From NCBI GenBank assembly GCA_963836665.1, contig CAWIKL010000001.1:2666001-2730000 (forward strand): a stretch of DNA of 64,000 nt. The letters run 5' to 3'. Position numbers and translations under genes: made by a program. Origin of the DNA: JAICSD01 sp963836665 (GTDB taxonomy: Bacteria; Acidobacteriota; Vicinamibacteria; Vicinamibacterales; 2-12-FULL-66-21). This document shows, piece after piece, positions 32,083 to 43,183 of this stretch; the stretch's first letter is position 1, and each line of letters starts with the position of its first letter. A model generated the notes under the pieces. That model did no database searches and was not told the DNA's origin. It saw nothing but the letters and a program-made list of their open reading frames with translations.

Positions 32083-34903
32083 ATGGCCGATTGGAAGGAC
32101 ACGCTGAACCTGCCCCGCACGGGGTTTCCGATGAAGGCAAACCTGCCGACCAGCGAGCCGGAAATGCTGCAGCGGTGGGCAGCGATGGACCTCTACGGAC
32201 AGATTCGCGCCGCCCGGCGCGGCTCGCCGCGCTTCGTCCTGCACGACGGGCCGCCCTACGCCAACGGCCAGATCCACCTCGGCACCGCGCTGAACAAGAT
32301 CCTCAAGGACTTCGTCGTCAAGTCCCGGACGATGGGCGGGTTCGACTCGCCCTACGTGCCCGGCTACGACTGCCATGGACTACCGATCGAGCTGAAAGTC
32401 GATCGCGAGCTCGGCGGCAAGAAGCGCGACATGAGCCTGGCCGATTTCCGCCGCGCCTGCCGCGCCTACGCCGAGCGGTTCATCGGCGTGATGACGAAAG
32501 AGTTCGAGCGGCTCGCCGTGTTCGGCGACTGGGACCATCCCTACCTGACGATGAACTTCAAGTACCAGGCGGCGATCGCGCGCGCGCTCGGGCGGTTCGT
32601 CGACAAGGGACTGGTCTACAAGGGGAAGAAGCCGGTGCACTGGTGCATCCACTGCCGCACGGCGCTGGCCGAGGCGGAGGTGGAGTACGAAGCGCATTCG
32701 TCGCCGTCGATCTATGTCGAGTTCCCGCTCTCGCCCGATAGCGCCGAGGAGATCGGGCGCCGCATTCCCGGCCTGAAAGGCCGCGACGTCTCGGTTCTGA
32801 TCTGGACGACGACGCCGTGGACGATCCCATCGAACCTGGCGATCGCCTTCCACCCGGACTTTGACTATGCGGCGTTTGAAACCGGCGGCCGCGCCGTGAT
32901 CGTCGCAGAAGCGCTTGCCACGAGAGTGTCGGAAGCGGGCGGCACGACGTTTGGCGAGCCGATCGCCCGCTTCAAAGGGGCCGTGCTCGAGCACATCCGC
33001 TTCCAGCACCCCCTCTACGCGCGCGCCTCGCTCGGCGTGCTCGCCGAGTACGTCACCCTCGACGCCGGCACCGGCGCCGTCCACACCGCTCCCGGGCACG
33101 GCGCCGACGACTTCACGACCGGGGTGCGCTACGGCCTCGATATCTACGCGCCGGTCGGACCGGGCGGACACTTCCTCGACACCGTCGACCTGTTCGCGGG
33201 CCAGCGCGTCTTCGACGCCAACCCGCGCGTCGAAGCGGCACTGAAGGAGCGCTCACGGCTGTGGCACCGCGCCGACTTCGCGCACCAGTATCCGCACTGC
33301 TGGCGCTGCCATAACCCGGTGATCTTCCTGGCCACGTCGCAGTGGTTCATCCGCATGGACGGCGACCCGGCGGTGGAAACGCCTAGCGGCCGCAAGACGC
33401 TGCGCCAGGCGGGCCTCGATGCCGTCGACAAGGACGTTACCTGGATTCCGGCGTGGGGGCACGATCGCCTCTACAACATGCTGGCGAATCGTCCCGATTG
33501 GTGCATCTCGCGCCAGCGGGCGTGGGGAGTGCCAATCCCGGCGGTCGACTGCACGCAGTGCGGTGAAGCGATCCTGACGGCGGCGCTGGTCGAACGCGCG
33601 GCCAGCGTCTTCGATGAATACGGCGCTGATGCGTGGTACGAGCGGCCGACCGAGGAGTTCATTCCCGACGGCCTGGCCTGCCCGTCGTGCGGCGGCAGCT
33701 CGTTCGAGCGCGAGCGGGACATCCTTGACGTCTGGTTCGACTCGGGCTCGAGCCACGAGGCAGTGCTGCCGTTCTACGGCGATTCTGAGCTGGCCGGCGG
33801 AGATGTATCTCGAAGGAAGCGACCAGCATCGCGGCTGGTTCCAGAGCTCCCTTCTCGTCGGACTGGGCACACGCGGGCGCCCGCCGTTCAGCGAAGTCCT
33901 GACGCATGGCTTCCTCATCGACGTCGACGGCCGCAAGATGTCGAAGTCGGTGGGCAACGTCATCCTGCCGCAGGACGTGATCAAGGAAAGCGGCGCGGAA
34001 ATCCTGCGCTTGTGGGTCGCGATGAGCGACTTCCGGGAAGAGCTGCGTGTCGGCAAACAGATTCTCGCGCGCGTCGTGGAAGCGTACCGCAAGTTCCGCA
34101 ATACGCTGCGCTACCTGGCATCGAACCTCTACGATTTCAACCCGGCGGTGGATGCGGTGGCGGCGGGCAGGCTGCAGGAGGTCGATCGCTACATCCTGTC
34201 GCGCTACGGCGCGACCGCCGCAACAGTCGCCGACGCCTATGATCAGTACGACTACCCGTCGATCTTCCAGACGCTCAACCAGTTCCTGACCGTCGACCTG
34301 AGCGCGTTCTACGCCGATGTCTCCAAGGACGGTCTTTACACGCTGGCGGCGGGGTCGCACGAACGGCGCTCGGCGCAGACCGCCATGTACGTCATGGCGG
34401 ACGGGCTCGCGCGGCTGCTCGCGCCGATCTTGCCGGTGACCGCCGACGAGCTGTGGCGCCACCTGCCGGCGCCAGCGACGCGCGAGGCGAGCGTGCATCT
34501 TGCCCTGTTCCCGGCCGATGCGGCGGCGTTCGTCAACGGCGAGGTCGACGCGCGCTGGGATCGCCTGCGCGTGATCCGCGACGACGTGAACCGCGCGCTG
34601 GAGACGGCGCGGCAGGAGAAGGTGATCGGCACGTCCCTGCAGGCGCACGTGCGGATCAGCGCGGACGGCGACAGCGCGTCGCTGCTGGCGCGCCATGAGG
34701 CCGAGCTGCCGATGCTGTTCATCGTCTCGGCGGTCACGGTCGACCCGTCGCACTCCGAGGGGCTGAGGGTATCGGTCACGCGCGCGGAAGGACGGAAGTG
34801 CGATCGGTGCTGGCGGACGGTGCCGGATGTCGCTGCGGCCGGCGACCTCGCCGGGCTGTGCAGTCGCTGCGCCGATGCACTCGCGCCGCGGGAGGTCGCA
34901 TGA
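32083..34903 (+). CDS. ileS: Isoleucyl-tRNA synthetase, reading frame broken near 33790
   Basis: Two overlapping frames together give a full-length IleS (about 939 aa). Frame one starts at 32083 (HIGH motif as YANGQIHLGTALNK; editing domain VLIWTTTPWTIPSNLA) and runs to HEAVLPFYGDSEL. Frame two resumes with WPAEMYLEGSDQHRGWFQSSLL, then KMSKS in GRKMSKSVGN, and the C-terminal zinc finger CDRCWRT...CSRC. The switch, near 33787-33793, equals one extra or two missing bases. IleS is essential, so a sequencing or assembly error is most likely; true inactivation with another copy elsewhere is possible. A TACAAT lies 12 nt before the ATG. Confidence 0.85.
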
Positions 34904-35448
34904 TCCCTCCCGCCGATCAGCGCGCGCCGTCGCTGGATCTGCCGCAGCGGCCGCCGCTGATGCGGCCGGCGGAGCTGGTGGCCATCGCGACGATCGTCGG
35001 CGTCGATCAGCTGACGAAATTCCTCGTTCGCTCGACCATCCCGCTCTACGACAAGCGCACCGTCATTCGCCACATGCTCGATCTGACCCACGTCCAGAAT
35101 AGTGGCGCGGCCTTCGGTGTGCTGAATGCAGCCGACTTTCCCTACAAGTCCGCCGTGATGATCGGTATCGCGGCGCTGGCGCTGGTGGCCATTTCGCTCT
35201 ACGCCCGCCAGCTGGGGTCCCACGAAAAGCTCTCGCGATACGGGCTCGCCTTGATCCTCGGCGGCGCCTTCGGCAACCTGATCGATCGCGCCATCGCCGG
35301 CTACGTCGTCGATTTCGTCGACGTCTACTGGGGAGAGGCACATTTCTGGGCGTTCAACGTCGCCGACGCGGCGATCACGATCGGCGCGATTCTGGTGCTG
35401 TTCGAGATGGTCGGATTCGGCCGACGCCATGCATCCCATCCTGTTTGA
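34900..35448 (+). CDS. lspA: Lipoprotein signal peptidase (signal peptidase II)
   Basis: 182 residues with four transmembrane segments. Conserved VDQLTKFLV, HVQNSGAAFGVL, and the catalytic Asp pair in GAFGNLIDRAIAGYVVDFVDV and FNVADAAI. It cleaves prolipoprotein signal peptides after Lgt acts. ATGA overlap with ileS; overlaps lgt by 20 bp. The ileS-lspA-lgt-rluD order keeps lipoprotein maturation together. Confidence 0.93.
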   Translation: MIPPADQRAPSLDLPQRPPLMRPAELVAIATIVGVDQLTKFLVRSTIPLYDKRTVIRHMLDLTHVQNSGAAFGVLNAADFPYKSAVMIGIAALALVAISLYARQLGSHEKLSRYGLALILGGAFGNLIDRAIAGYVVDFVDVYWGEAHFWAFNVADAAITIGAILVLFEMVGFGRRHASHPV

Positions 35449-36238
35449 TTTTGGCGGCCTGACCGTTTATTCGTACGGCGTGCTGCTGGCCGGCGCCTAC
35501 CTGCTCGGCCTGCAGTTCGCCCTGATGCGAGCGCGCACACGCGGTCTCGATCGGCAGCGCGTGATGGACCTCGGCATCTGGATCATCGTCAGCGCGCTCG
35601 CCGGCGCCAAGCTGCTCCTGTTGATCGTCGAGTTCAGGCAGTTTCACCTGAGCCTGACCGATCTGAAGGCGCTGGCGCGATCCGGGGGGGTATTCTATGG
35701 CGGCCTGATCGCGGGTGTCGGCACGGCCGTGTGGTACATGCGGCGTCACCGCATGCCGCTGTGGACGACCACAGACGTGTTTGCGCCGGGCATCGCGCTG
35801 GGACATGTCGTTGGCCGCCTGGGTTGCCTGCTGGCCGGGTGCTGCTTCGGGCGGCCGACGACCGTTGCGTGGGCGATTACGTTCCACGATCCCGTGGCGA
35901 CGGCCAACGCCGGGACGCCGCTGGGCATCCCGCTCCATCCAACCCAGCTCTATGAATCCGGCGCCGAAGCCCTGATTTTGATCGCGCTCATGCTCCTCGA
36001 GCGTCGTGGTCGGGGCTTCCCCGGACGGACGTTCTGGAGCTACATGCTGCTCTACGGCGTGTCCCGATTCGTCATCGAGTTCTACCGTGGCGACAGCCGC
36101 GGCCTGGTCTTCGACACACTCTCGACATCGCAATTCATTTCTGTGCTCCTGGTGCCAACCGCGATCGTGATGTTGTTCCTCCTCGGGCGACAGCTCGATC
36201 CGCGCCGGCAGGCCGCGGCGCAGCGCGTGGCGGCATGA
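35429..36238 (+). CDS. lgt: Prolipoprotein diacylglyceryl transferase
   Basis: 269 residues, about seven transmembrane segments. The Lgt signature is GHVVGRLGCLLAGCCFGRPT, with HPTQLYE and SRFVIEFYRGDSRG downstream. It transfers diacylglycerol from phosphatidylglycerol to the lipobox Cys, the first step of lipoprotein maturation. Its start lies within the lspA 3' end. Confidence 0.93.
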   Translation: MHPILFDFGGLTVYSYGVLLAGAYLLGLQFALMRARTRGLDRQRVMDLGIWIIVSALAGAKLLLLIVEFRQFHLSLTDLKALARSGGVFYGGLIAGVGTAVWYMRRHRMPLWTTTDVFAPGIALGHVVGRLGCLLAGCCFGRPTTVAWAITFHDPVATANAGTPLGIPLHPTQLYESGAEALILIALMLLERRGRGFPGRTFWSYMLLYGVSRFVIEFYRGDSRGLVFDTLSTSQFISVLLVPTAIVMLFLLGRQLDPRRQAAAQRVAA

Positions 36239-37185
36239 AGGTCACTGTCTCCCTGGACCAGGACGGCCTGCGCCTCGACGCCTTCCTCGCCGCCGCCATT
36301 CCCGATCGTTCCCGATCGCTGATCCAGCGGTGGCTCAAGGACGGGCGCGTCGCCGGCCCAGGGAAGGAGTTACGCGCCAGTACTCCGGTCCGCACGGGAC
36401 AGACGTTCGAGGTCGACGTGCCCACCCCGGTGGAAGCCAGAGCGGTGGCGGAGGAAATCCCGCTACCCATCCTCTACGAGGACGCCAGTGTCGTCGTCAT
36501 CGACAAGCCGGCCGGCATGGTTGTACATCCAGGGGCGGGTCATGAGAGCGGAACAGTGGTGAATGCGCTGCTTCACCACGTCGAGGACCTGAGCGGGATC
36601 GGCGGTGAGCTCCGTCCCGGGATCGTGCATCGTCTCGACCGTGGCACGTCGGGCGTGATGATCGCAGCGAAGAACGACGCGGCGCACCAGGAACTGGCGC
36701 GACAGTTTCACGACCGCGAGGTCGAGAAGGACTATATCGCCCTGGTGTGGGGGCTGGTGCAGCAGGGGCGGCGCATCGATCTGCCGATCGGTCGCGATTC
36801 CGGCGACCGCCAAAAGATGTCGACGCGCGCGCGGCGGGCGCGAAACGCGGTCACGCGGGTGGTCAGGGCGGAACACCTCCGCGGCCTGTCGCTGCTGCAG
36901 GTGGCCATCTTAACGGGCCGGACCCACCAGATCCGCGTCCACCTCAGCGCCATCGGCCATCCGATTGTCGGCGATCCGACATATGGTGGAGTCCACCGCC
37001 GCGTCGCTGACGACGTGCGGGCGGTCCAGCGACTCGGGCGGCCATTTCTGCACGCGGCGCGCCTCGTATTCACCCACCCGATCGAAGGTCGGCGGATGGA
37101 GTTTTCGTCTCCATTGCCTGAAGACCTGCAGTCAGTCCTCGACGATGTCCGGGCAAAACAGGCTGCCGTGGATGACGTCGGTTAG
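36235..37185 (+). CDS. rluD: RluD-type 23S rRNA pseudouridine synthase
   Basis: 316 residues. An N-terminal S4 domain (LRLDAFLAAAIPDRSRSLIQRWLKDGRV) is followed by the catalytic domain with VIDKPAGMVVHPGAGHESGTVVNALLHH and the catalytic Asp in GIVHRLDRGTSGVM. C-terminal GRTHQIRVHLSAIGHPIVGDPTYG. The layout matches RluD (large-subunit helix 69 pseudouridines); RluC-type specificity cannot be excluded. ATGA overlap with lgt. Confidence 0.88.
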   Translation: MKVTVSLDQDGLRLDAFLAAAIPDRSRSLIQRWLKDGRVAGPGKELRASTPVRTGQTFEVDVPTPVEARAVAEEIPLPILYEDASVVVIDKPAGMVVHPGAGHESGTVVNALLHHVEDLSGIGGELRPGIVHRLDRGTSGVMIAAKNDAAHQELARQFHDREVEKDYIALVWGLVQQGRRIDLPIGRDSGDRQKMSTRARRARNAVTRVVRAEHLRGLSLLQVAILTGRTHQIRVHLSAIGHPIVGDPTYGGVHRRVADDVRAVQRLGRPFLHAARLVFTHPIEGRRMEFSSPLPEDLQSVLDDVRAKQAAVDDVG

Positions 37186-37198
37186 CGCGGGAGCGAGC

Positions 37199-37720
37199 AT
37201 GGGCGACGCAGAAACGCTGGGATCGCAACGAATGTTCACCGGCAGAGTCTTCAACGTCGATCGCGATCGCGTGACGATGCCGAACGGCCGCACGATGGAG
37301 GTCGATGTCGTGCGCCACGCCAGGTCGGTGGTCATCGCGCCAGTGCCGCAACCGGGAAGGATCATCCTGATCCGGCAGTTCCGCTACCCGGTGAACAGAC
37401 ATCTGTGGGAGTGCCCGGCCGGCAGCGTCGACGAAGGGGAACAGCCGGAACAGGCGGCGCGCCGCGAATGTCACGAAGAGATCGGGCTGATCCCGGGGAC
37501 GATCGTCCGGCTGACGGCGCTGTATCCGACGCCCGGCTACTGCGATGAGGAGATGATCTTCTTCCGTGTCTCCGGGCTCGAGACGTCCACCCAGCCGGCG
37601 CAGGTGGACGAAGACGAAGACATCGAGGCCCGGGAGTTCGAGCTGCGGGACGCGCGCGACATGATCCGCCGCGGTGACATCACCGACATGAAGACCATCG
37701 TCGCGTTGTCGCTGATCTAG
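37199..37720 (+). CDS. Nudix hydrolase, ADP-ribose pyrophosphatase-like
   Basis: 173 residues. A complete Nudix box lies near residue 80 (GSVDEGEQPEQAARRECHEEIGLI), preceded by IILIRQFRYPVNRHLWECPAG, typical of ADP-ribose/NDP-sugar pyrophosphatases. I preferred the ATG at 37199, which has GGAG 5 nt upstream; an in-frame ATG at 37172 overlaps rluD. The 3' end overlaps the convergent HDAC-like gene by 4 bp. Confidence 0.85.
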   Translation: MGDAETLGSQRMFTGRVFNVDRDRVTMPNGRTMEVDVVRHARSVVIAPVPQPGRIILIRQFRYPVNRHLWECPAGSVDEGEQPEQAARRECHEEIGLIPGTIVRLTALYPTPGYCDEEMIFFRVSGLETSTQPAQVDEDEDIEAREFELRDARDMIRRGDITDMKTIVALSLI

Positions 37721-38600
37721 GCCAGGCGCGTCCCGGCTGAGAGCAGCGCGCGAATCGTTGCCGTGTGGATCGCCGCGGTGTCGCGCACGTCAGAGGCGTA
37801 GCCGCCGGCAAGGACGGTGACGACAGGCACGCCCGCCTGGCGCGTCGCCTCGAAGACGGCGCGGTCGCGCGCCGCCAGACCCGCCTGAGTCAGTGCCAGC
37901 CCTCCCAAGCGATCGTCTTCAAACGGGTCGGCGCCCGCGAGATACACCACCAGATCCGGCTCGGTCGCCATGGCGTGCGGCAGCGCCGCCCCCAAGCGGG
38001 TGAGATATTCGTCGTCACCCGTGCCGTCCGCGAGCCCCACGTCGAGGTCGCCGCGCGGCTTGAACATCGGGTAGTTGTGCTGCTGGTGCATGGAGAGAGT
38101 GAACACCGACGGATCGCGCTCGAAGATCATCGCGGTACCGTTGCCGTGATGCACGTCGAGATCGACGATCGCGGCGCGGCGCAGTTCGCCTGCGGCCTGC
38201 AGGACACGCACGGCGACGGCGACGTCGTTGACGGGACAGAAGCCCTCGCCGTGATTGGCAAAGGCATGGTGCAGGCCGCCGCCGAGGTGCGCGGCGCGTC
38301 CATCGGCCAGAGCCGCCCGCGCGGCCCCGACCGTCCCGCCGGTCATCAGGCGAAAGGGGTCGGTCAGTTCCGGGTGCCACGGCAGCTCCAGCGCGGCGAT
38401 GTCCTCCGGCGTGAGCGCGCCGTCGCGCAGGCGGCGCAGGTAGTCGCCGGTATGCACGAGGGCAAGATCCTCCCAGGAGGCCGGCGACGGTTCGACGAGC
38501 GTGACCGAATCGGCCAGCGCTTCGGCGATCAGGCGGTACTTGGACGTCGGCCAGACGTGGTCCGGGAGGGCGATTTCGTAGGCGGGTGAGTAGAAGACCT

Positions 38601-38604
<4 letters not shown>
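37717..38604 (-). CDS. Histone-deacetylase-family (acetoin-utilisation-like) amidohydrolase
   Basis: 295 residues. GGGLHHAFANHGEGFCPVNDVAVA, VDLDVHHGNGTAMIF and YLAGADPFEDDRLGGL supply the tandem His and Asp zinc ligands of the HDAC fold; LAGGYA near the end is also conserved. Bacterial members deacetylate acetyl-lysine or acetylpolyamines. GTG at 38604 overlaps the lon stop (GTGA), so it is probably co-transcribed with lon. Confidence 0.85.
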
Positions 38605-41036
<2,432 letters not shown>

Positions 41037-41105
41037 ATCGGGTAATCTCGAAATCCGGTCCCGGGCAATCGATCACCCGATTACCCGATGGTCACATTAC
41101 CCGAT
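41037..41105. repeat. ATTACCCGAT/GGGTAATC repeat tract between lon and the DksA-like gene
   Basis: The 74-bp gap contains GGGTAATC, then ACCCGATTACCCGAT and ATTACCCGAT, so the units lie in both orientations and can pair. The same motif recurs at 48058-48115 between the ExbB and ExbD genes. Confidence 0.55.
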
Positions 41106-41110
41106 CCGGT

Positions 41111-41578
41111 TCAGCCCTGCATGTCGATGAACAGCGACGCCGCGCCGCGCCGCTGCGCCATCAGGCGATCGCGCTGCAGCTTGACCTCGCGCGCCTCTTC
41201 GCAGTCCTTGCAACGGACCGCAAAGGGCAGCGCGCGGAGACGCTTCTCGCTGATTTCGTCGCCGCACTCGAAGCAGTAGCCGTAGGTACCCTCTTCGAGC
41301 CGCCGCAGCGCCTCGTCGATCTTGTTCAGGGTCTCGGCCTTCATCTGGATCAGCGCGAACTCGATCTCGTCCTGAATATCCAGCTCAGAGCTCTCGGCAG
41401 CGTCGAGCACGCCTTGGACGGCGCCGTTCGCTCCCTCTGCGCGCACATCGCGCATCCGGCCCTGCACCTCGCTCATGATTTCGCGACGACGCTCAACGAG
41501 AATCGCCTTCAAATCGTTGTAACGAACGGGGTCCATCGGCTGTCGCCCCTGTTCCCGCGCCGCGTTATGACCGCTCAT
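41111..41578 (-). CDS. DksA/TraR-family transcription factor
   Basis: 155 residues. An N-terminal coiled-coil-forming region (YNDLKAILVERRREIMSEVQ) with DIQDEI near the coil tip is followed by a zinc finger CFECGDEISEKRLRALPF...CKDC (four Cys). It should bind the RNA polymerase secondary channel and modulate initiation with ppGpp; rel is encoded 1.6 kb further on. The RBS AAAGGAG precedes the ATG well, and a good promoter lies upstream. Confidence 0.85.
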   Translation of the reverse strand: MSGHNAAREQGRQPMDPVRYNDLKAILVERRREIMSEVQGRMRDVRAEGANGAVQGVLDAAESSELDIQDEIEFALIQMKAETLNKIDEALRRLEEGTYGYCFECGDEISEKRLRALPFAVRCKDCEEAREVKLQRDRLMAQRRGAASLFIDMQG

Positions 41579-41668
41579 ATGATTCCGGCTCCTTTCCTGT
41601 CCCGCCGACTCCCCAATTCGTAAGTCGCGGACGTCTATGCAATGCCTACGCCAGTATTAAAGCCCTGC

Positions 41669-41698
41669 AGTTTACCGCATTTCGCGCGGTTGTGGCAA
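41669..41698 (-). promoter_or_regulatory. Promoter of the DksA-like gene
   Basis: On the minus strand, TTGCCA (41698-41693) and TAAACT (41674-41669) are separated by 18 bp, about 90 nt before the ATG. The rest of the 229-bp gap up to 41807 has a small TTCGG-TTCT-CCGAA hairpin (about 41749) and no other clear feature. Confidence 0.55.
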
Positions 41699-41807
41699 CC
41701 CGGCCACGCTCTTATTGGGGGTTTAGACGCCGGAGTGGGGGGATTCGGTTCTCCGAAGCCGTCCGAAAATGTGGACGATATTGCGGGGGGCAGTAGTCTT
41801 GTCGCGC

Positions 41808-42401
41808 CTATTGCAGGAAACGCTTGCCGACAGATGGGTTTGGGGGAATGCCCCTGCTCGCCAGCTGGCGAGCGGCCCGTACGCTGCCGGTCCGGAGCCA
41901 GCGCTCGTAGACCCGCATTACGTCTCTACCGGAGGTGTGGCCGGTACGCTCGCTGATATCGGTCAGGACATCCATGAACGGAACGAACTTGCGGCCGAGC
42001 TCGGCGTAGACCTCGCCGAAGGCGTCCTCCTCGCGCGCCGCGAGCGACGAATAGACATAACCTCCCATCGACACGTAGTAGTCGACATCGACGGCGCTGC
42101 GGCGCAGGCTATCGGAAAAAAAACCGGACATGAACAGCGAAAAGTCGGCGAGATTGCGCAGGCGCACCCGGCGTTCCGGTCCTGCACTGTCGAGCGCCCG
42201 TGCGAGACGCAAGGCCAGCGGCTGTCCCTGGTCATCGTTGAAGGGAATACGCCTGTCGGGGCGGGTGAAGCGGCAGAGCAGGTCGACGAGGTAGTACGAC
42301 GTCAACCCGCGCGCCTGGAGGTGTTGCCGCACCAGGGCGGACTCGATGTGGTCCTTGAAGAACTCTGCCGGGGTCTGCTCCTTCAGGAGCGGATCGTCCA
42401 T
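41808..42401 (-). CDS. Conserved hypothetical protein, 197 aa
   Basis: I do not recognise this family. It is soluble and largely helical, with a start MDDPLLKEQTPAEFFKDHIE and the central aromatic-rich stretch FMSGFFSDSLRRSAVDVDYYVSMGGYVYSSLA. The ribosome-binding site GAGGAAGG lies just before the ATG, and a strong promoter is 75-100 bp upstream. Divergent from rpmB and between two stringent-response-linked genes. No signal peptide or metal motif. Confidence 0.75.
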   Translation of the reverse strand: MDDPLLKEQTPAEFFKDHIESALVRQHLQARGLTSYYLVDLLCRFTRPDRRIPFNDDQGQPLALRLARALDSAGPERRVRLRNLADFSLFMSGFFSDSLRRSAVDVDYYVSMGGYVYSSLAAREEDAFGEVYAELGRKFVPFMDVLTDISERTGHTSGRDVMRVYERWLRTGSVRAARQLASRGIPPNPSVGKRFLQ

Positions 42402-42475
42402 CGCGCCTTCCTCACCCCTCTTTCAGCAAAGCGAGTACCTCCGGCGAGTGTGCGGTTTTCTTGGATTTTCCGCTG

Positions 42476-42503
42476 ATTATACGGACTAGGCCGCCATTTG
42501 CAA
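42476..42503 (-). promoter_or_regulatory. Promoter of the 197-aa hypothetical gene
   Basis: TTGCAA (42503-42498) and TATAAT (42481-42476) on the minus strand with 16-bp spacing; leader of roughly 70 nt. It is divergent from the rpmB promoter. Confidence 0.55.
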
Positions 42504-42533
42504 GAGCCCGGTGACACTTTTGAGCGAGCTGCA

Positions 42534-42542
42534 TGCTATAAT
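42534..42542 (+). promoter_or_regulatory. Extended -10 promoter of rpmB
   Basis: TGCTATAAT is an extended -10 (TGn plus consensus hexamer at 42537-42542), with only partial -35 similarity (GTGACA, 20 bp away). A short leader contains GGAG before the rpmB ATG. Confidence 0.6.
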
Positions 42543-42573
42543 GACAATTTCCTGACGGAGTGGAGTAGGCATC

Positions 42574-42765
42574 ATGGCGAAGCGCTGCGAAGTCTGTGAC
42601 AAGGGGCCGGTCGTCGGCCGTAATATCAGCCACGCGCACAACGTGACGGCGCGCCGGTTCGAGCCGAACCTGCAGCGCGTCCGCGCGATGGTCAACGGCG
42701 GCGTCCGCCGCCTGCGCGTCTGCACGCGGTGCCTGCGCTCGGGCAAGGTCGTCAAGGCCGCCTGA
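42574..42765 (+). CDS. rpmB: 50S ribosomal protein L28 (zinc-ribbon form)
   Basis: 63 residues: MAKRCEVCDKGPVVGRNISHAHN with CxxC and a second CxxC in RVCTRCLRSGKV, the C+ zinc-binding form of L28. RRFEPNLQ is the conserved rRNA-binding core. It is monocistronic or co-transcribed with the RidA gene that begins a few bases downstream. Confidence 0.95.
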   Translation: MAKRCEVCDKGPVVGRNISHAHNVTARRFEPNLQRVRAMVNGGVRRLRVCTRCLRSGKVVKAA

Positions 42766-42773
42766 CCGTGGCG

Positions 42774-43163
42774 ATGGGGCAAAAGGTCCGTCAGGCCATC
42801 TCGACGCCTCACGCGCCGGCCGCGATCGGCCCGTACTCCCAGGCCATCAAGGCCGGATCCCTGCTGTTCCTGAGCGGTCAGATTCCCCTCGATCCGCAGA
42901 CCGGCAACCTGGTCGACGGCGGGATCGAGACGCAAACCCACCAGGTCTTCCGCAACATCGCCGCCATCCTGACTGCCGCCGACGCCTCGTTCGATCACGT
43001 CGTCTCCGCTGGCGTGTTCCTGGCGGACATGAATGATTTCGCGAAGATGAACGCGGTCTACGCCGAGTACTTCACGTCGCCGGCTCCGGCCAGGGCGACG
43101 GTGCAAGTCGCCCGCTTACCGAAAGACTGCCTGGTCGAAATCCAGGTCACCGCAGTCCTGTAG
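42774..43163 (+). CDS. ridA: RidA-family enamine/imine deaminase
   Basis: 129 residues. AIGPYSQAIKAGSLLFLSGQIPLDPQTG and ARATVQVARLPKDCLVEI contain the RidA signature and the conserved Arg that binds the imine. It hydrolyses reactive 2-aminoacrylate-type intermediates. I chose the ATG at 42774; a GTG at 42768 is an equal alternative. Confidence 0.9.
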   Translation: MGQKVRQAISTPHAPAAIGPYSQAIKAGSLLFLSGQIPLDPQTGNLVDGGIETQTHQVFRNIAAILTAADASFDHVVSAGVFLADMNDFAKMNAVYAEYFTSPAPARATVQVARLPKDCLVEIQVTAVL

Positions 43164-43183
43164 AGCTGCTCTTCAGACCGCGG

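Noticed and set aside
33780..33795. Programmed frameshift in ileS
   Set aside because: No slippery heptamer and no in-frame stop with RF2-like context at the switch point; an error or simple indel is the simpler reading.
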